A stretch of DNA of 64,000 bases from Pseudomonas sp. G34 (lineage in GTDB: Bacteria > Pseudomonadota > Gammaproteobacteria > Pseudomonadales > Pseudomonadaceae), in the NCBI RefSeq assembly GCF_031119625.1, contig NZ_JAVHZV010000030.1, positions 124,001 to 188,000 on the forward strand, in the 5' to 3' direction. Shown one piece after another: positions 47,851 to 57,447 of this stretch (the stretch's first letter is position 1; every line of letters starts with the position of its first letter). The notes below the pieces were generated by a model that searched no databases, had not been told where the DNA came from, and was given only the letters and a program-made list of their open reading frames with translations. Made by a program: the position numbers and the translations under genes.

Positions 47851-49221
47851 ATGAATAAAGAAACCGAAATCAAACTGCGCGCCAGCCGCGAAACCCTGGC
47901 CGCCCTGCAAACCCACCCCCTGCTGAAGAAACGCAGCAAGGCCGGCTGGGAGACAAGCGAGCTGTTCAACCAGTATTTCGACACCGAGGCCCGCGACCTT
48001 GCTGGCGCCAAGGTTGCCCTGCGGCTGCGCAAGGATGGCGAACAGATCATCCAGACCCTCAAGAGCCGCGGCCAGAGCGTGGCTGGCTTGTCCGAGCGCA
48101 ACGAGTGGGACTGGTACCTGAGCAAGGCCAAGCTGGACCTCAAGAAGCTCGACGACAGCTGCTGGCCGGCCGCCCTGGCCGAACTCGACAAGAAGCAGCT
48201 CAAACCGATCTTCACCACCGACTTCGTCCGCCAGCGCGCCGAAATCGCCTGGGGCCGCGGCAAGGCACGGGTGGTCATCGAGGCGGCGCTGGACCTGGGC
48301 AAGGTGATCGCCGGCAAGCAACAGGAAGAAATCTGCGAGCTGGAACTGGAACTGCGCCAAGGCGAGCCCGAGGCGCTGCTGGAGCTGGCCGCCGAACTGG
48401 CCGCCGATCTGCCGCTGATGCCCTGCGACATCAGCAAGGCCGAACGCGGTTACCGCCTGTTCGACGAGGCCAGCTACGGCCTGCAGTTGCCCACCCCGCA
48501 ACTGGATGCCGAGCAAAGCCTGGACGACGCCGTGGCCAGCATCGGCTGGTTCCTGCTCGGCAGCAGCCAGCGCCTGGCTGAACAGTACCGCCATAACGGC
48601 CACTGGCGCCTGCTGGTCGACTGGCTGGACGCCCTGGTGGAGCTGCGCGCCCTGTTCAGCAGCCTCGGTCAGGCCGCCCCGCGCGCCAGCACCAGCGAAC
48701 TGCGCCAGGTGCTCGACGCCCTGCTCGACGAGTGGCGCCCACGGGTACAGGCCGGCCAGCAGGACGAGGCTGCGCGCCAGGAGGCACCGGCCCGGTTCGC
48801 CGCCGAACTGCAGCAGACCCGCTGGGGCCTGTTCTCACTGAACACCTCGCGCTGGCTGCTGGCCCGTACCTGGACCAGCGCGCGCACCAAGCGTGGCGAT
48901 CGCCAGGGCGCTGCGGCGCTGCAAAGCTGGCTGCCGACCTTCTTCGCCGAGGAAGGCCGCGACCTGCAACTCAAGCGCTACCAGCAGCAACCCGAGGACC
49001 TGGCCGAGCAACTGCCGCGCCTGGAACGCCTGCTGCTCTGGCTGCACCTGGCCCGCGGCACGCTGGAGATCGCCGAGGCCGACCGGCTGTTCGGCGAGCT
49101 CAACAAACTGGCTGAACTGGCCAAGCGCCCGCTGAGTCCAGAAGAACTGGAAGCGCGCATGACCCAGGCGCAGATCATCATGAGTCTCAAACCCTGGAAA
49201 GCGCTGCTGAAGAACGGCTGA
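47851..49221 (+). CDS. CYTH-CHAD inorganic triphosphatase (YgiF-like)
   Basis: This 456-residue protein has the CYTH signature ExExK at residues 4-8 (ETEIKL) and further tunnel residues (VALRLRKDGEQIIQTLKSRG, ICELELELRQGE). It is therefore expected to hydrolyse inorganic triphosphate. The C-terminal CHAD domain (about 230-450) is helical and rich in Arg/His. CHAD domains bind polyphosphate. Adjacent phosphate transport genes fit a role in phosphate or polyphosphate balance. Confidence 0.9.
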   Translation: MNKETEIKLRASRETLAALQTHPLLKKRSKAGWETSELFNQYFDTEARDLAGAKVALRLRKDGEQIIQTLKSRGQSVAGLSERNEWDWYLSKAKLDLKKLDDSCWPAALAELDKKQLKPIFTTDFVRQRAEIAWGRGKARVVIEAALDLGKVIAGKQQEEICELELELRQGEPEALLELAAELAADLPLMPCDISKAERGYRLFDEASYGLQLPTPQLDAEQSLDDAVASIGWFLLGSSQRLAEQYRHNGHWRLLVDWLDALVELRALFSSLGQAAPRASTSELRQVLDALLDEWRPRVQAGQQDEAARQEAPARFAAELQQTRWGLFSLNTSRWLLARTWTSARTKRGDRQGAAALQSWLPTFFAEEGRDLQLKRYQQQPEDLAEQLPRLERLLLWLHLARGTLEIAEADRLFGELNKLAELAKRPLSPEELEARMTQAQIIMSLKPWKALLKNG

Positions 49222-49276
49222 TGCACACGGCAGGTGGCTCCGCCACCTGCCCCGCTCGACGACAGGATGCCTCTCG

Positions 49277-50008
49277 ATGTTCAAACTCAGCCTGAAATCC
49301 ATCGCTGCCACCTGGCTGACCGGCCTGCTGGCGCTGCTGCCCCTGGCCCTGACCATGGTGGTGCTGGCCTGGCTGGTCAGCCTGCTCAACAACCTGATCG
49401 GCCCGTCCACGGCCATCGGCCGGCTGTTCGCCGCCCTCGGCACGCCGTTCGCCAGCAACCCCTACCTGGCCTACCTGCTCGGCACCCTGGTGCTGCTGAT
49501 CAGCCTCTATCCCCTCGGCCTGGCAGTCAAGCTGGGCCTGCGCCGCCCGCTGGGCTGGCTGATCGACGTGACCCTGCGGCGTACCCCGCTGATCGGCAAC
49601 TTCTACAACCTGGCCGACCGCTTCGTCGGCCTGCTCGACAAGAAGAACACCGACATCACCAGCATGCGCCCGGTGTGGTGCTTTTTCGGCGGTGGCGATG
49701 GGGTGGCGGTGCTGGCCCTGCAGCCGACCTCGGAACCGGTGGAGCTGGAAGGCCGCCCACATCTGGCGATCCTGGTGCCCACCGCGCCGATTCCGGTCGG
49801 CGGCGGCCTGCTCTACGTGCCGGCGGAGTGGGTCAAGCCCGCCAACATGGGCGTCGATGCGCTGACCAGCATCTATGTATCCATGGGGCTTACCCCACCA
49901 CCCGCGCTGCCGCCACAGAGCCTGGAAGACGCCCGCGCAGGCGAAGCGCCAACAACCCCGGAACAACTGCCGCCAGCAGGCGAGCCGCCACCCAGGGCAC
50001 AGCCCTGA
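49277..50008 (+). CDS. DUF502 family membrane protein
   Basis: This 243-residue protein has two N-terminal membrane helices (about 11-33 and 63-85) and a soluble domain typical of DUF502: RRTPLIGNFYNLADRFVGLL, RPVWCFFGGGDGVAVL and PTAPIPVGGGLLYVP, with the tail rich in Pro. The family's function is unknown. It follows the CYTH-CHAD gene by 55 bases and precedes gspE on the same strand. Confidence 0.9.
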   Translation: MFKLSLKSIAATWLTGLLALLPLALTMVVLAWLVSLLNNLIGPSTAIGRLFAALGTPFASNPYLAYLLGTLVLLISLYPLGLAVKLGLRRPLGWLIDVTLRRTPLIGNFYNLADRFVGLLDKKNTDITSMRPVWCFFGGGDGVAVLALQPTSEPVELEGRPHLAILVPTAPIPVGGGLLYVPAEWVKPANMGVDALTSIYVSMGLTPPPALPPQSLEDARAGEAPTTPEQLPPAGEPPPRAQP

Positions 50009-50107
50009 TCGGCGAACCATGAACCGGCGCTTAGTCGGCGCCGGCATAATCAGGCATGCTGGCCTCCCGCACGGGACGCCACCCAACTAGGTTAATCAGG
50101 AGCCTGC

Positions 50108-51892
50108 ATGTCCAGCCTTTCGCCTACCGCCGCCGACCGCCTGCTGGACCTCAACGAGCTGTTGCGCGAGCTGGTCGGCCAGGGTCGTATCGCCCAGGAA
50201 AGCGCCGAGCAATGCCTGGCGATCCGCCGCAGTGGCGCCAACACCGACCTGCACCCGCTGGAATTCCTGGCTGCCCAGCAGCTCGAGGATCAGTCGCGCC
50301 CGGGCCGTACCCTCGACCTGGAAAGCCTGACCCTCTGGCTGGCGCAACTGGCCGGGCAGCCGTACCTGCGCATCGACCCGCTGAAGATCGACGCCGCGGC
50401 GGTCACCCCGCTGATGTCCTACGCCTTCGCCCAGCGCCACAAGATCCTCGCCGTGGCGGTGAATGCCGAGGCAGTCACCATCGCCAGTGCCCAGCCGTTC
50501 ATGCACAGTTGGGAAGCCAACCTGGTGCATGTGCTCAAGCGCCCGATCAAGCGCGTGGTGGCCAACCCGGCGGATATCCAGCGCTTCACCGTGGAGTTCT
50601 ACCGCCTGGCCCGCTCGGTCAGCGGCGCCACCAACAGCGATGCGAAGATCAGCAACGTCGGCAACTTCGAGCAACTGCTCAACCTCGGCGCCCAGGATCA
50701 GGAGCCGGACGCCAACGATGCCCACGTGGTGAACATCGTCGACTGGCTGTTCCAGTACGCCTTCCAGCAGCGCGCCAGTGACATCCATATCGAGCCGCGT
50801 CGCGAGCAGGGCAGCGTGCGCTTTCGCATCGACGGCGTGCTGCACACCGTCTACCAGTTCCCTGCCCAGGTCACCATGGCCATCGTCAGCCGCCTGAAAA
50901 CCCTGGGGCGGATGAACGTCGCCGAGAAACGCAAACCCCAGGACGGCCGGGTGAAGACCAAGACGCCGGCCGGCAACGAGGTCGAGCTGCGCCTGTCGAC
51001 CCTGCCCACCGCCTTTGGCGAGAAGATGGTGATGCGCATCTTCGACCCGGACGTGCTGCTGCGCGGCTTCGACCAGTTGGGCTTCAGCCCGGATGACCTC
51101 AAGCGCTGGGAAAGCATGACCGGCCAGCCCAACGGCATCATCCTGGTCACCGGCCCCACCGGCTCGGGCAAGACCACCACGCTGTACACCACCCTCAAGC
51201 AGCTGGCCACCGAGGAAGTGAACGTGTGCACCATCGAAGACCCCATCGAGATGATCGAAGGCGCCTTCAACCAGATGCAGGTGCAGCACAACATCGACCT
51301 GACCTTCGCCAGCGGCGTGCGCGCCCTGATGCGCCAGGACCCGGACATCATCATGGTCGGCGAAATCCGCGACCTGGAAACCGCCGAAATGGCCATCCAG
51401 GCGGCGCTGACCGGCCACCTGGTGCTCTCCACCCTGCACACCAACGACGCGCCGAGCGCCATCACCCGCCTGCTCGAACTGGGCGTGCCGCATTACCTGC
51501 TCAAGGCCACCTTGCTGGGCGTCATGGCCCAGCGCCTGGTGCGCACCCTGTGTCCGCACTGCAAGGCGCCGGTCGAGCTCGACGAAGCCGACTGGCAGGA
51601 ACTCACCCGCCCCTGGAACGCCCCGCTGCCGACCGGTGCACACCGCGCCGTAGGCTGCGTCGAGTGCCGGGAAACCGGCTACCGCGGGCGCGCCGGGGTG
51701 TACGAGATCATGCTGCTGGGCGACAGCCTGAAGCCGCTGATCAGCGCCGACACCGACCTCACGCCATTGCGGCGCCAGGCCTTCAAGGATGGCATGCGCA
51801 GCCTGCGCCTTTCCGGTGCGCAAAAGATCGCTGCAGGGCAGACCACCATCGAAGAAGTATTGCGCGTGACACCGCAAAGCGAGCAGCGCTAA
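50108..51892 (+). CDS. GspE/PulE-type secretion ATPase, orphan
   Basis: This 594-residue AAA-like ATPase of the type II secretion/type IV pilus class has an N-terminal GspE_N-like region (about 60-160). Walker A GPTGSGKT lies at residues 349-356. An Asp box (IEDPIEMIEGAFNQMQV), Walker B (RQDPDIIMVGEIRDLETAEM) and the His box (LSTLHTNDAPSAITRL) follow. The C-terminal zinc region has CPHC and CVEC pairs. No other gsp/pil gene is nearby, so its partners are elsewhere or it has another role. The corresponding P. aeruginosa gene lies in the same neighbourhood (PA5210). Confidence 0.92.
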   Translation: MSSLSPTAADRLLDLNELLRELVGQGRIAQESAEQCLAIRRSGANTDLHPLEFLAAQQLEDQSRPGRTLDLESLTLWLAQLAGQPYLRIDPLKIDAAAVTPLMSYAFAQRHKILAVAVNAEAVTIASAQPFMHSWEANLVHVLKRPIKRVVANPADIQRFTVEFYRLARSVSGATNSDAKISNVGNFEQLLNLGAQDQEPDANDAHVVNIVDWLFQYAFQQRASDIHIEPRREQGSVRFRIDGVLHTVYQFPAQVTMAIVSRLKTLGRMNVAEKRKPQDGRVKTKTPAGNEVELRLSTLPTAFGEKMVMRIFDPDVLLRGFDQLGFSPDDLKRWESMTGQPNGIILVTGPTGSGKTTTLYTTLKQLATEEVNVCTIEDPIEMIEGAFNQMQVQHNIDLTFASGVRALMRQDPDIIMVGEIRDLETAEMAIQAALTGHLVLSTLHTNDAPSAITRLLELGVPHYLLKATLLGVMAQRLVRTLCPHCKAPVELDEADWQELTRPWNAPLPTGAHRAVGCVECRETGYRGRAGVYEIMLLGDSLKPLISADTDLTPLRRQAFKDGMRSLRLSGAQKIAAGQTTIEEVLRVTPQSEQR

Positions 51893-51943
51893 TCTGAACC
51901 AACGCGGGCTCGGGAGCAGCCTGCTCATGCCAGGAGCGGCGCC

Positions 51944-53551
51944 ATGAATATCCGCCAGAAGATGCTCGCTTGTGGGGCCGTCAGTATCGTTGCCACCCTC
52001 CTGGTCGGAGGCATCGGCCTCTGGGGCCAGGCGCAGCTCAGCGATGCCCTTGCCGCCAACGAAATCAACGCCAACGCCCTGCGCCACCACATGGATGGCG
52101 ACATGATGCACGACGCCCTGCGCGCCGACGTACTCGCCGCCTTTCTCACCGCCCCCGGCGATAGCTCAGCCGCCGCCCAGGTACGCGACGACCTCGAGGA
52201 ACACAGCGCGCGCTTTCGCCAGGCCATGGCCAACAATGCGGCATTGCCGCTGGCCGCCGATATCCGCCAGGCCATCGATGAGGTTGGCCCGGTGCTGGAG
52301 GCCTACATCCAGTCGGCCAGCCGTATCGTCGCGCAGGCGCTGAACGACCCGCTGGCAGCACGCACACAGATGCCCGACTTCGCGCGCAGTTTCGGCGAGC
52401 TGGAAGTGCGCAACGAGGCGATCAGCGAGCAGATCGAAGCCAGCGTCGCGCATACCCGTGAACGAACCGAAGCCGTGGTGCAGCAGGCCTCCTGGTGGCA
52501 ATGGGGCAGCCTGGCCGTCGCCTGCCTGCTGATCCTGGCGATCACCCGGCAGTTGCTGAGCTCGGTACTGCGCCCCCTGGCCAAGATCATCCAGGCCGCA
52601 CGGGCCATGGCTCAGGGTAATCTGCGCACGCCCATCAGCGTCGACAGCAATGACGAAGCCGGCCAGCTGCAGCAAAGCCTTGCCGACATGCAGGCCAGCT
52701 TGCGGCAGATGATCGAAACCATCCGTTCGGAAAGCGAGGAGTTGCGCCGCGCCTCCCAGCAGCTCAGCCAGACCTCCAGCGAAGTGGCGCAAGGCGCCAG
52801 CGATCAGGCCGAAGGCGCCACCAGCATGGCGGCGGCGATGGAGCAGATGATTGGCAATATCGCCCAGATCGCCGAGCATACCCGCAGCGCCCGGGATATT
52901 TCCGAGCAATCCGAACAACTCACCACCAGCGGCGGGCAAGTGATCGTCGGCGTGGTCGATGGCATGAGCCACATTGCCGAAGCGGTCAATCAGTCATCGC
53001 AGATCGTCACCGTGCTGGGCCAGTCGTCCGAGGAAATCGACTCGATCATCCAGGTGATCCGCGGCATTGCCGAACAGACCAACCTGCTGGCGCTCAACGC
53101 CGCCATCGAGGCGGCGCGGGCCGGCGAAGCGGGCCGCGGCTTTGCCGTGGTGGCCGATGAGGTGCGCGGCCTGGCGGCCCGTACCGCGCAGTCGACCCAG
53201 GAAATCACCGCGATGATCCAGCGCATCCGCGAAGCCACTGCCCAGGCGGTGAAGAGCATGGACGCCGGGGTCAGCCGGGTTTCCGATGGCGTAGGCATGG
53301 CCCGGCAGGCCAATGCCTCGATCACCGAAATTCGCCAGGGCGTGCAGCGCTCGGCGCAGATGGTCGACGAAATCGCCCACACCATCACCGAGCAGTCCAA
53401 GGCCAGCAATGAAGTCGCCGAGCGGGTGGAAATGATCAGTGAGGTGGCCCAGCGCAACAACAGGGCCATGCAGGAACTGGCGCAGATGCTGGTGCAGATG
53501 GACAACTCCGCCCAGACCATGCAGGCCTCGGTCAAGCGCTTCGAACTCTAG
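51944..53551 (+). CDS. Methyl-accepting chemotaxis protein
   Basis: This 535-residue chemoreceptor has a first membrane helix (about 10-30) and a short helical periplasmic domain (about 32-180) of four-helix-bundle type, with the motif HHMDGDMMHDALRADVLAAF. A second helix is WGSLAVACLLILAI. HAMP (about 205-255) and the signalling hairpin with AEQTNLLALNAAIEAARAGE follow. The ligand is unknown. AGGAGCGGCGCC supports the ATG. It follows gspE by 51 bases, and no che genes are adjacent. Confidence 0.92.
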   Translation: MNIRQKMLACGAVSIVATLLVGGIGLWGQAQLSDALAANEINANALRHHMDGDMMHDALRADVLAAFLTAPGDSSAAAQVRDDLEEHSARFRQAMANNAALPLAADIRQAIDEVGPVLEAYIQSASRIVAQALNDPLAARTQMPDFARSFGELEVRNEAISEQIEASVAHTRERTEAVVQQASWWQWGSLAVACLLILAITRQLLSSVLRPLAKIIQAARAMAQGNLRTPISVDSNDEAGQLQQSLADMQASLRQMIETIRSESEELRRASQQLSQTSSEVAQGASDQAEGATSMAAAMEQMIGNIAQIAEHTRSARDISEQSEQLTTSGGQVIVGVVDGMSHIAEAVNQSSQIVTVLGQSSEEIDSIIQVIRGIAEQTNLLALNAAIEAARAGEAGRGFAVVADEVRGLAARTAQSTQEITAMIQRIREATAQAVKSMDAGVSRVSDGVGMARQANASITEIRQGVQRSAQMVDEIAHTITEQSKASNEVAERVEMISEVAQRNNRAMQELAQMLVQMDNSAQTMQASVKRFEL

Positions 53552-53655
53552 GGCGAGCGGCTACGGCCACCAGCCTGGCGGCCCATCAAGGCAGTGGAAC
53601 CTGTGGCGTGCGGCGTGACTCTCAATGAGAGGAAAAAACCACAGGAGTCATTGCC

Positions 53656-53958
53656 ATGCGCCGTTCAAGTTCGCTGTTGCTCGCCGGCCTTTTTCTGGCC
53701 GCTGCCACCCAGGTCCATGCCGTCAACCTGCGCGACGTCTTGTCGTCGGGGGCGACCACCGCCTCGACCTACCTGACGTTCAAGGACAACAAGATGATCG
53801 TCCCCGCCCAGGATGACGCCAGCAGCTATATCGCCAGCAACGGCGAAATCCGCGGCCCCTATCTGGAAGCGGCGCTGCACAAGATCCGCACCGACAACCC
53901 GGATCTGCAAGCCAGCGACATGGAGCTGGCCACCGCGATTCTCACTGCCCAGCAGTAG
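53656..53958 (+). CDS. DUF2388 small exported protein
   Basis: This 100-residue protein has a signal peptide (MRRSSSLLLAGLFLAAATQV, cleaved near VHA-VN). The rest matches the DUF2388/TIGR02448 pattern, small proteins of unknown function found mostly in Pseudomonas. ATG 53656 has CAGGAG upstream. It is convergent with gcvH. Confidence 0.82.
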   Translation: MRRSSSLLLAGLFLAAATQVHAVNLRDVLSSGATTASTYLTFKDNKMIVPAQDDASSYIASNGEIRGPYLEAALHKIRTDNPDLQASDMELATAILTAQQ

Positions 53959-53986
53959 TCAGAACGCGCAGCGCCCAGCAGTAATG

Positions 53987-54014
53987 AAAAAGCCGGCCCT
54001 TGGGCCCGCTTTTT
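53987..54014. terminator. Bidirectional terminator between DUF2388 and gcvH
   Basis: AAAAAGCCGGCCC, a 2-base loop region and GGGCCCGCTTTTT form a GC-rich stem with one mismatch, flanked by A and T runs on both sides. It lies 28 bases after the DUF2388 stop and 13 bases beyond the gcvH stop, so it can serve both convergent transcripts. Confidence 0.8.
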
Positions 54015-54027
54015 CATGCATCACGGC

Positions 54028-54411
54028 TCAGCCGTCGATGCTCGCCTGGTAGCCCGCGCTGTCCAGCAGCTTCTGCAGCTGGGAGGCGTCGCTAGGCTGC
54101 AGCTTGAAGAACCAGCTGCCGTACGGGTCGTTGTTGACGCTTTCCGGGCTGTCGGCCAGGGCTTCGTTGATGGCGATCACTTCGCCACCGACTGGCGCGT
54201 AGATGTCGGAAGCAGCCTTCACCGACTCGACCACACCAGCCTCCTGGCCCGCGTCGAGCACCTTGCCGATTTCCGGCAGCTCGATGAACACCACATCACC
54301 CAGCGCTTGCTGAGCATGATCGGAGATGCCCACGGTGACGCTGCCATCGGCTTCCAGGCGTGCCCATTCGTGGCTGGTGGCGTAACGCAGATCGGCGGGG
54401 ATAGAGCTCAT
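54028..54411 (-). CDS. gcvH: Glycine cleavage system H protein
   Basis: GcvH is the lipoyl carrier of the glycine cleavage complex, shuttling the aminomethyl group between GcvP, GcvT and the dihydrolipoamide dehydrogenase. This 127-residue protein has the lipoylated Lys65 in GVVESVKAASDIYAPVGG. ATG 54411 has GAGGAA upstream. It follows gcvT by 82 bases. gcvP, usually neighbouring in Pseudomonas, is not in this window. Confidence 0.95.
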   Translation of the reverse strand: MSSIPADLRYATSHEWARLEADGSVTVGISDHAQQALGDVVFIELPEIGKVLDAGQEAGVVESVKAASDIYAPVGGEVIAINEALADSPESVNNDPYGSWFFKLQPSDASQLQKLLDSAGYQASIDG

Positions 54412-54493
54412 GTTGTCGTTCCTCATCAGACAGGACGGCGACCGCGCCGTCCGGGGAATTTAGCAGGCGCGCACGGACGCGTCAGCGTGGACG

Positions 54494-55588
54494 TTAGATC
54501 AACACCTTGCCATGGCGCACGAAGCTCGGCTGCACCACGCGCAGCGGGTACCACTTGCCGCGGATCTCCACCTCGGCGCGATCCCTGGTGTCTGCCGGTA
54601 CACGCGCCAGGGCGATGGATTTACCGAGGGTCGGCGAGAAGCTGCCGCTGGTGATCTCGCCTTCGCCGATGCCGTCGACGCGCACCACCTGATGAGCGCG
54701 CAACACGCCACGCTCCTCGAGCACCACACCGACCAGACGCGGGTGTCCACCAGCCTGGTGTTGCCGTTGCAGCGCTTCGCGACCGATGAATGCGCGCTCG
54801 CTTGGCTCCCAGGCCACCGTCCAGGCGAGGTTGCAGGCCAACGGCGAGGACTGCTCGTCCATGTCCTGGCCGTAGAGGTTCAGGCCGGCTTCCAGGCGCA
54901 AGGTATCGCGCGCACCCAGACCGATGGTGGAAATACCGGCACCGACCAGATCGTTGAAGAAGGCCACGGCCTCGCCGGCCGGCAGCATGATTTCCAGACC
55001 GTCTTCGCCGGTGTAACCGGTACGGGCGATGAACCACTCGCCGTCTGGCAGGCCCTGAAACGGCTTGAGCTCGTGTATCAGGCTGGCGCGTGACTGGCTG
55101 ACCAGCTCGGCGGTTCTGGCGCGGGCCTTCGGGCCCTGCACGGCGAACAGCGCAAAGTCGCTGCGCTCGCGCAGCTCGACATCGAACTCGGTGCTGTGGG
55201 CGCGCATCCAGGCCAGGTCCTTGTCACGGGTGGCGGCGTTGACCACCAGCCGATAGGCCGGCACCTCGACGGTACCGAGCAGGTACACGATCAGGTCGTC
55301 GATCACCCCGCCCTGTTCATTGAGCATGGTGCTGTAGAGCGCCTTGCCCGGGGTTTGCAAACGCGCCACGTCGTTGGCCAGCAGGCGCTGCAGGTAGGGC
55401 CTGGCATCGGCGCCCTGCACGTCGACCACGGTCATGTGGGAGACGTCGAACACTCCGCAGTCGCGGCGCACCTGGTGGTGCTCCTCGACCTGGGAGCCGT
55501 AGTGCAGCGGCATGTCCCAGCCGCCGAAATCGACCATCTTGGCGCCGAGCGCCAGGTGCAGGTCGTAAAGAGGTGTGCGCTGTCCCAT
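54494..55588 (-). CDS. gcvT: Glycine cleavage system aminomethyltransferase (T protein)
   Basis: GcvT transfers the methylene group from the H protein to tetrahydrofolate and releases ammonia. This 364-residue protein has MVDFGGWDMPLHYGSQVEEH, the folate-site RTGYTGEDGLEIMLP and GLGARDTLRLEAGLNLYGQD. ATG 55588 (MGQRTPLYDLHLALGAKMVD) has GAAGGAGATCCC upstream; the frame is open 58 codons further without support. I looked in the 207-base upstream region for a glycine riboswitch and saw none. Confidence 0.96.
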   Translation of the reverse strand: MGQRTPLYDLHLALGAKMVDFGGWDMPLHYGSQVEEHHQVRRDCGVFDVSHMTVVDVQGADARPYLQRLLANDVARLQTPGKALYSTMLNEQGGVIDDLIVYLLGTVEVPAYRLVVNAATRDKDLAWMRAHSTEFDVELRERSDFALFAVQGPKARARTAELVSQSRASLIHELKPFQGLPDGEWFIARTGYTGEDGLEIMLPAGEAVAFFNDLVGAGISTIGLGARDTLRLEAGLNLYGQDMDEQSSPLACNLAWTVAWEPSERAFIGREALQRQHQAGGHPRLVGVVLEERGVLRAHQVVRVDGIGEGEITSGSFSPTLGKSIALARVPADTRDRAEVEIRGKWYPLRVVQPSFVRHGKVLI

Positions 55589-55795
55589 GGGATCTCCTTC
55601 CGGGCGTTGCAAGGCTGGGACGCGCGTAGAACGGGCCATTCCGGATGAATTCGGACCTGGCTGCATGGCGGGCCGCAGCGAATGGCGCGCATTGTAGCGG
55701 CATGGTCGGGGCGGGTCATCTCGCACATTGGCAGGCGGTGTAACAAAGCGCCCGGCAGGCATCGGTGCGCGGCTCTGGAACCGCCAGATGACCGC

Positions 55796-57412
55796 TTATC
55801 CGATTCGCCGGGCCGAGCGGCGGATCAGCACGATCACCGGCAGCAGCCCGACCAGCACCAGGGTCAGCGCCGGCAGCGCGGCGCGCGCCCACTCGCCTTC
55901 ACTGGTCATCTCGAAGATGCGCACGGCCAGGGTGTCCCAGCCGAATGGGCGCATCAGCAGCGTGGCCGGCATTTCCTTGAGCACATCGACGAAGACCAGC
56001 AGGGCCGCCGACAACACACCCGGCATCAACAGTGGCAGGTACAGGCGCAGGAACATTGGCACGCCGCCGACACCCAGGCTACGCGACGCCTGGGCCAGCG
56101 ACGGGCGAATGCGTGCCAGGCTGGTTTCCAGCGGCCCGTAGGCCACCGCCAGAAAGCGGATCAGGTAGGCCAGCAGCAGTGCGCCCAGGCTGCCCAGCAA
56201 CAGCGCCTTGCCGGCGCCGCCGAGCCATGTCGACAGGGGAATCACCAGGCCGTTGTCCAGGGTACTGAAGGCCAGCATGATCGCCACCGCCAGCATCGAG
56301 CCCGGCAGTGCGTAGCCGAGGTTGGCCAGGCCAACGGTAGCGCCCATCAAGCGGGTCGGTGCCTGGCGCCGGGCAAACGCCAGCACCAGGGCGACCGACA
56401 CGGTGATCAGCGCCGCCATGGCGCCCAGGTACAGGGTGTGAAGGATCAACCCCAGGTAGCGCTCATCGAGATCGAAGCGCCCACGCTGCCAGAACCACAC
56501 CAGCAACTGCAGCATCGGGATCACGAAGGCACAGGCGAATACCAACAGGCACCAGGCACTGGCCAGCACCGCGCGCAGGCCGCTCAGGCGATACAGCGCG
56601 TCACTGCGCGGCCGCTCCACGGCGGGCCGCACGGCGCCGCGGGCACGGCGCTCGCCATAGAGCACCAGCATCACCGCGAACAACAACAGGCAGGCCAGTT
56701 GCGCCGCACTGCCCAGGCTGTAGAAACCGTACCAGGTCTTGTAGATGGCGGTGGTGAAGGTGTCGAAGTTGAATACCGAGACCGCGCCGAAATCGGCCAG
56801 GGTCTCCATCAACGCCAGCGCCAGGCCGGCGCCGATCGCGGGCCACGCCACCGGCAAGGCCACCCGCCAGAACGCCTGCCAGGGCGAGTGGCCAAGGGTA
56901 CGCGCCGCTTCCATCAGCCCTTTGCCCTGGGCCAGAAAGGCATTGCGCGCCAGCAGGTAGACATAGGGGTAGAACACCAGGACCAGGACGATGATCACCC
57001 CGCCTGTGGAGCGCACCCTGGGAAAGCGCACACCGCTGCCCAGCCACTCGCGCAATGCGCTCTGCACCGGCCCGGAGAAATCCAGCAGGCCGACGAACAC
57101 GAAAGCCAGCACGTAGGCGGGAATGGCGAACGGCAGCATCAGCGCCCAATCCAGCCAGCGCCGGCCGGGAAACTCGCAGAGGCTGGTCAGCCAGGCCAGG
57201 CTCACCCCCAGCAGCGTCACCCCGACGCCGACGCCGACTACCAGCGTCAGGGTATTGCCGAGCAGCCGCGGCAGCTGGGTCTGCCACAGGTGCGACCAGA
57301 TCTGCCGGTCGACCTCGTGCCAGCTGGCCAGCAATACCAGCAGTGGCATAAGCACCAGCAGGGCCACGGCAAACGCGATCGGATACCAGCGACGCTGGGC
57401 GGGATGGGCCAA
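55796..57412 (-). CDS. fbpB: Iron(III) ABC transporter permease FbpB (TTG start)
   Basis: This 538-residue protein is a fused pair of permease domains, with about 12 membrane helices and two EAA-like loops (MEAARTLGHSPWQAFWRVAL; LAQASRSLGVGGVPMFLRLY). That is the normal organisation of the FbpB/SfuB family, which moves ferric iron delivered by FbpA. The start is inferred to be TTG at 57412 with AGGAG 5 bases before it; no ATG or GTG fits, and the remaining upstream frame reads through a repeat. The ATPase gene fbpC is not in the window. Confidence 0.9.
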   Translation of the reverse strand: MAHPAQRRWYPIAFAVALLVLMPLLVLLASWHEVDRQIWSHLWQTQLPRLLGNTLTLVVGVGVGVTLLGVSLAWLTSLCEFPGRRWLDWALMLPFAIPAYVLAFVFVGLLDFSGPVQSALREWLGSGVRFPRVRSTGGVIIVLVLVFYPYVYLLARNAFLAQGKGLMEAARTLGHSPWQAFWRVALPVAWPAIGAGLALALMETLADFGAVSVFNFDTFTTAIYKTWYGFYSLGSAAQLACLLLFAVMLVLYGERRARGAVRPAVERPRSDALYRLSGLRAVLASAWCLLVFACAFVIPMLQLLVWFWQRGRFDLDERYLGLILHTLYLGAMAALITVSVALVLAFARRQAPTRLMGATVGLANLGYALPGSMLAVAIMLAFSTLDNGLVIPLSTWLGGAGKALLLGSLGALLLAYLIRFLAVAYGPLETSLARIRPSLAQASRSLGVGGVPMFLRLYLPLLMPGVLSAALLVFVDVLKEMPATLLMRPFGWDTLAVRIFEMTSEGEWARAALPALTLVLVGLLPVIVLIRRSARRIG

Positions 57413-57447
57413 GCAAACTCCTAAGAACCTGTTAACGATCTTTAGAC

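Noticed and set aside
55589..55795. Glycine riboswitch upstream of gcvT
   Set aside because: No pair of glycine aptamer cores could be seen in the 207-base leader; the region looks featureless apart from the ribosome site.
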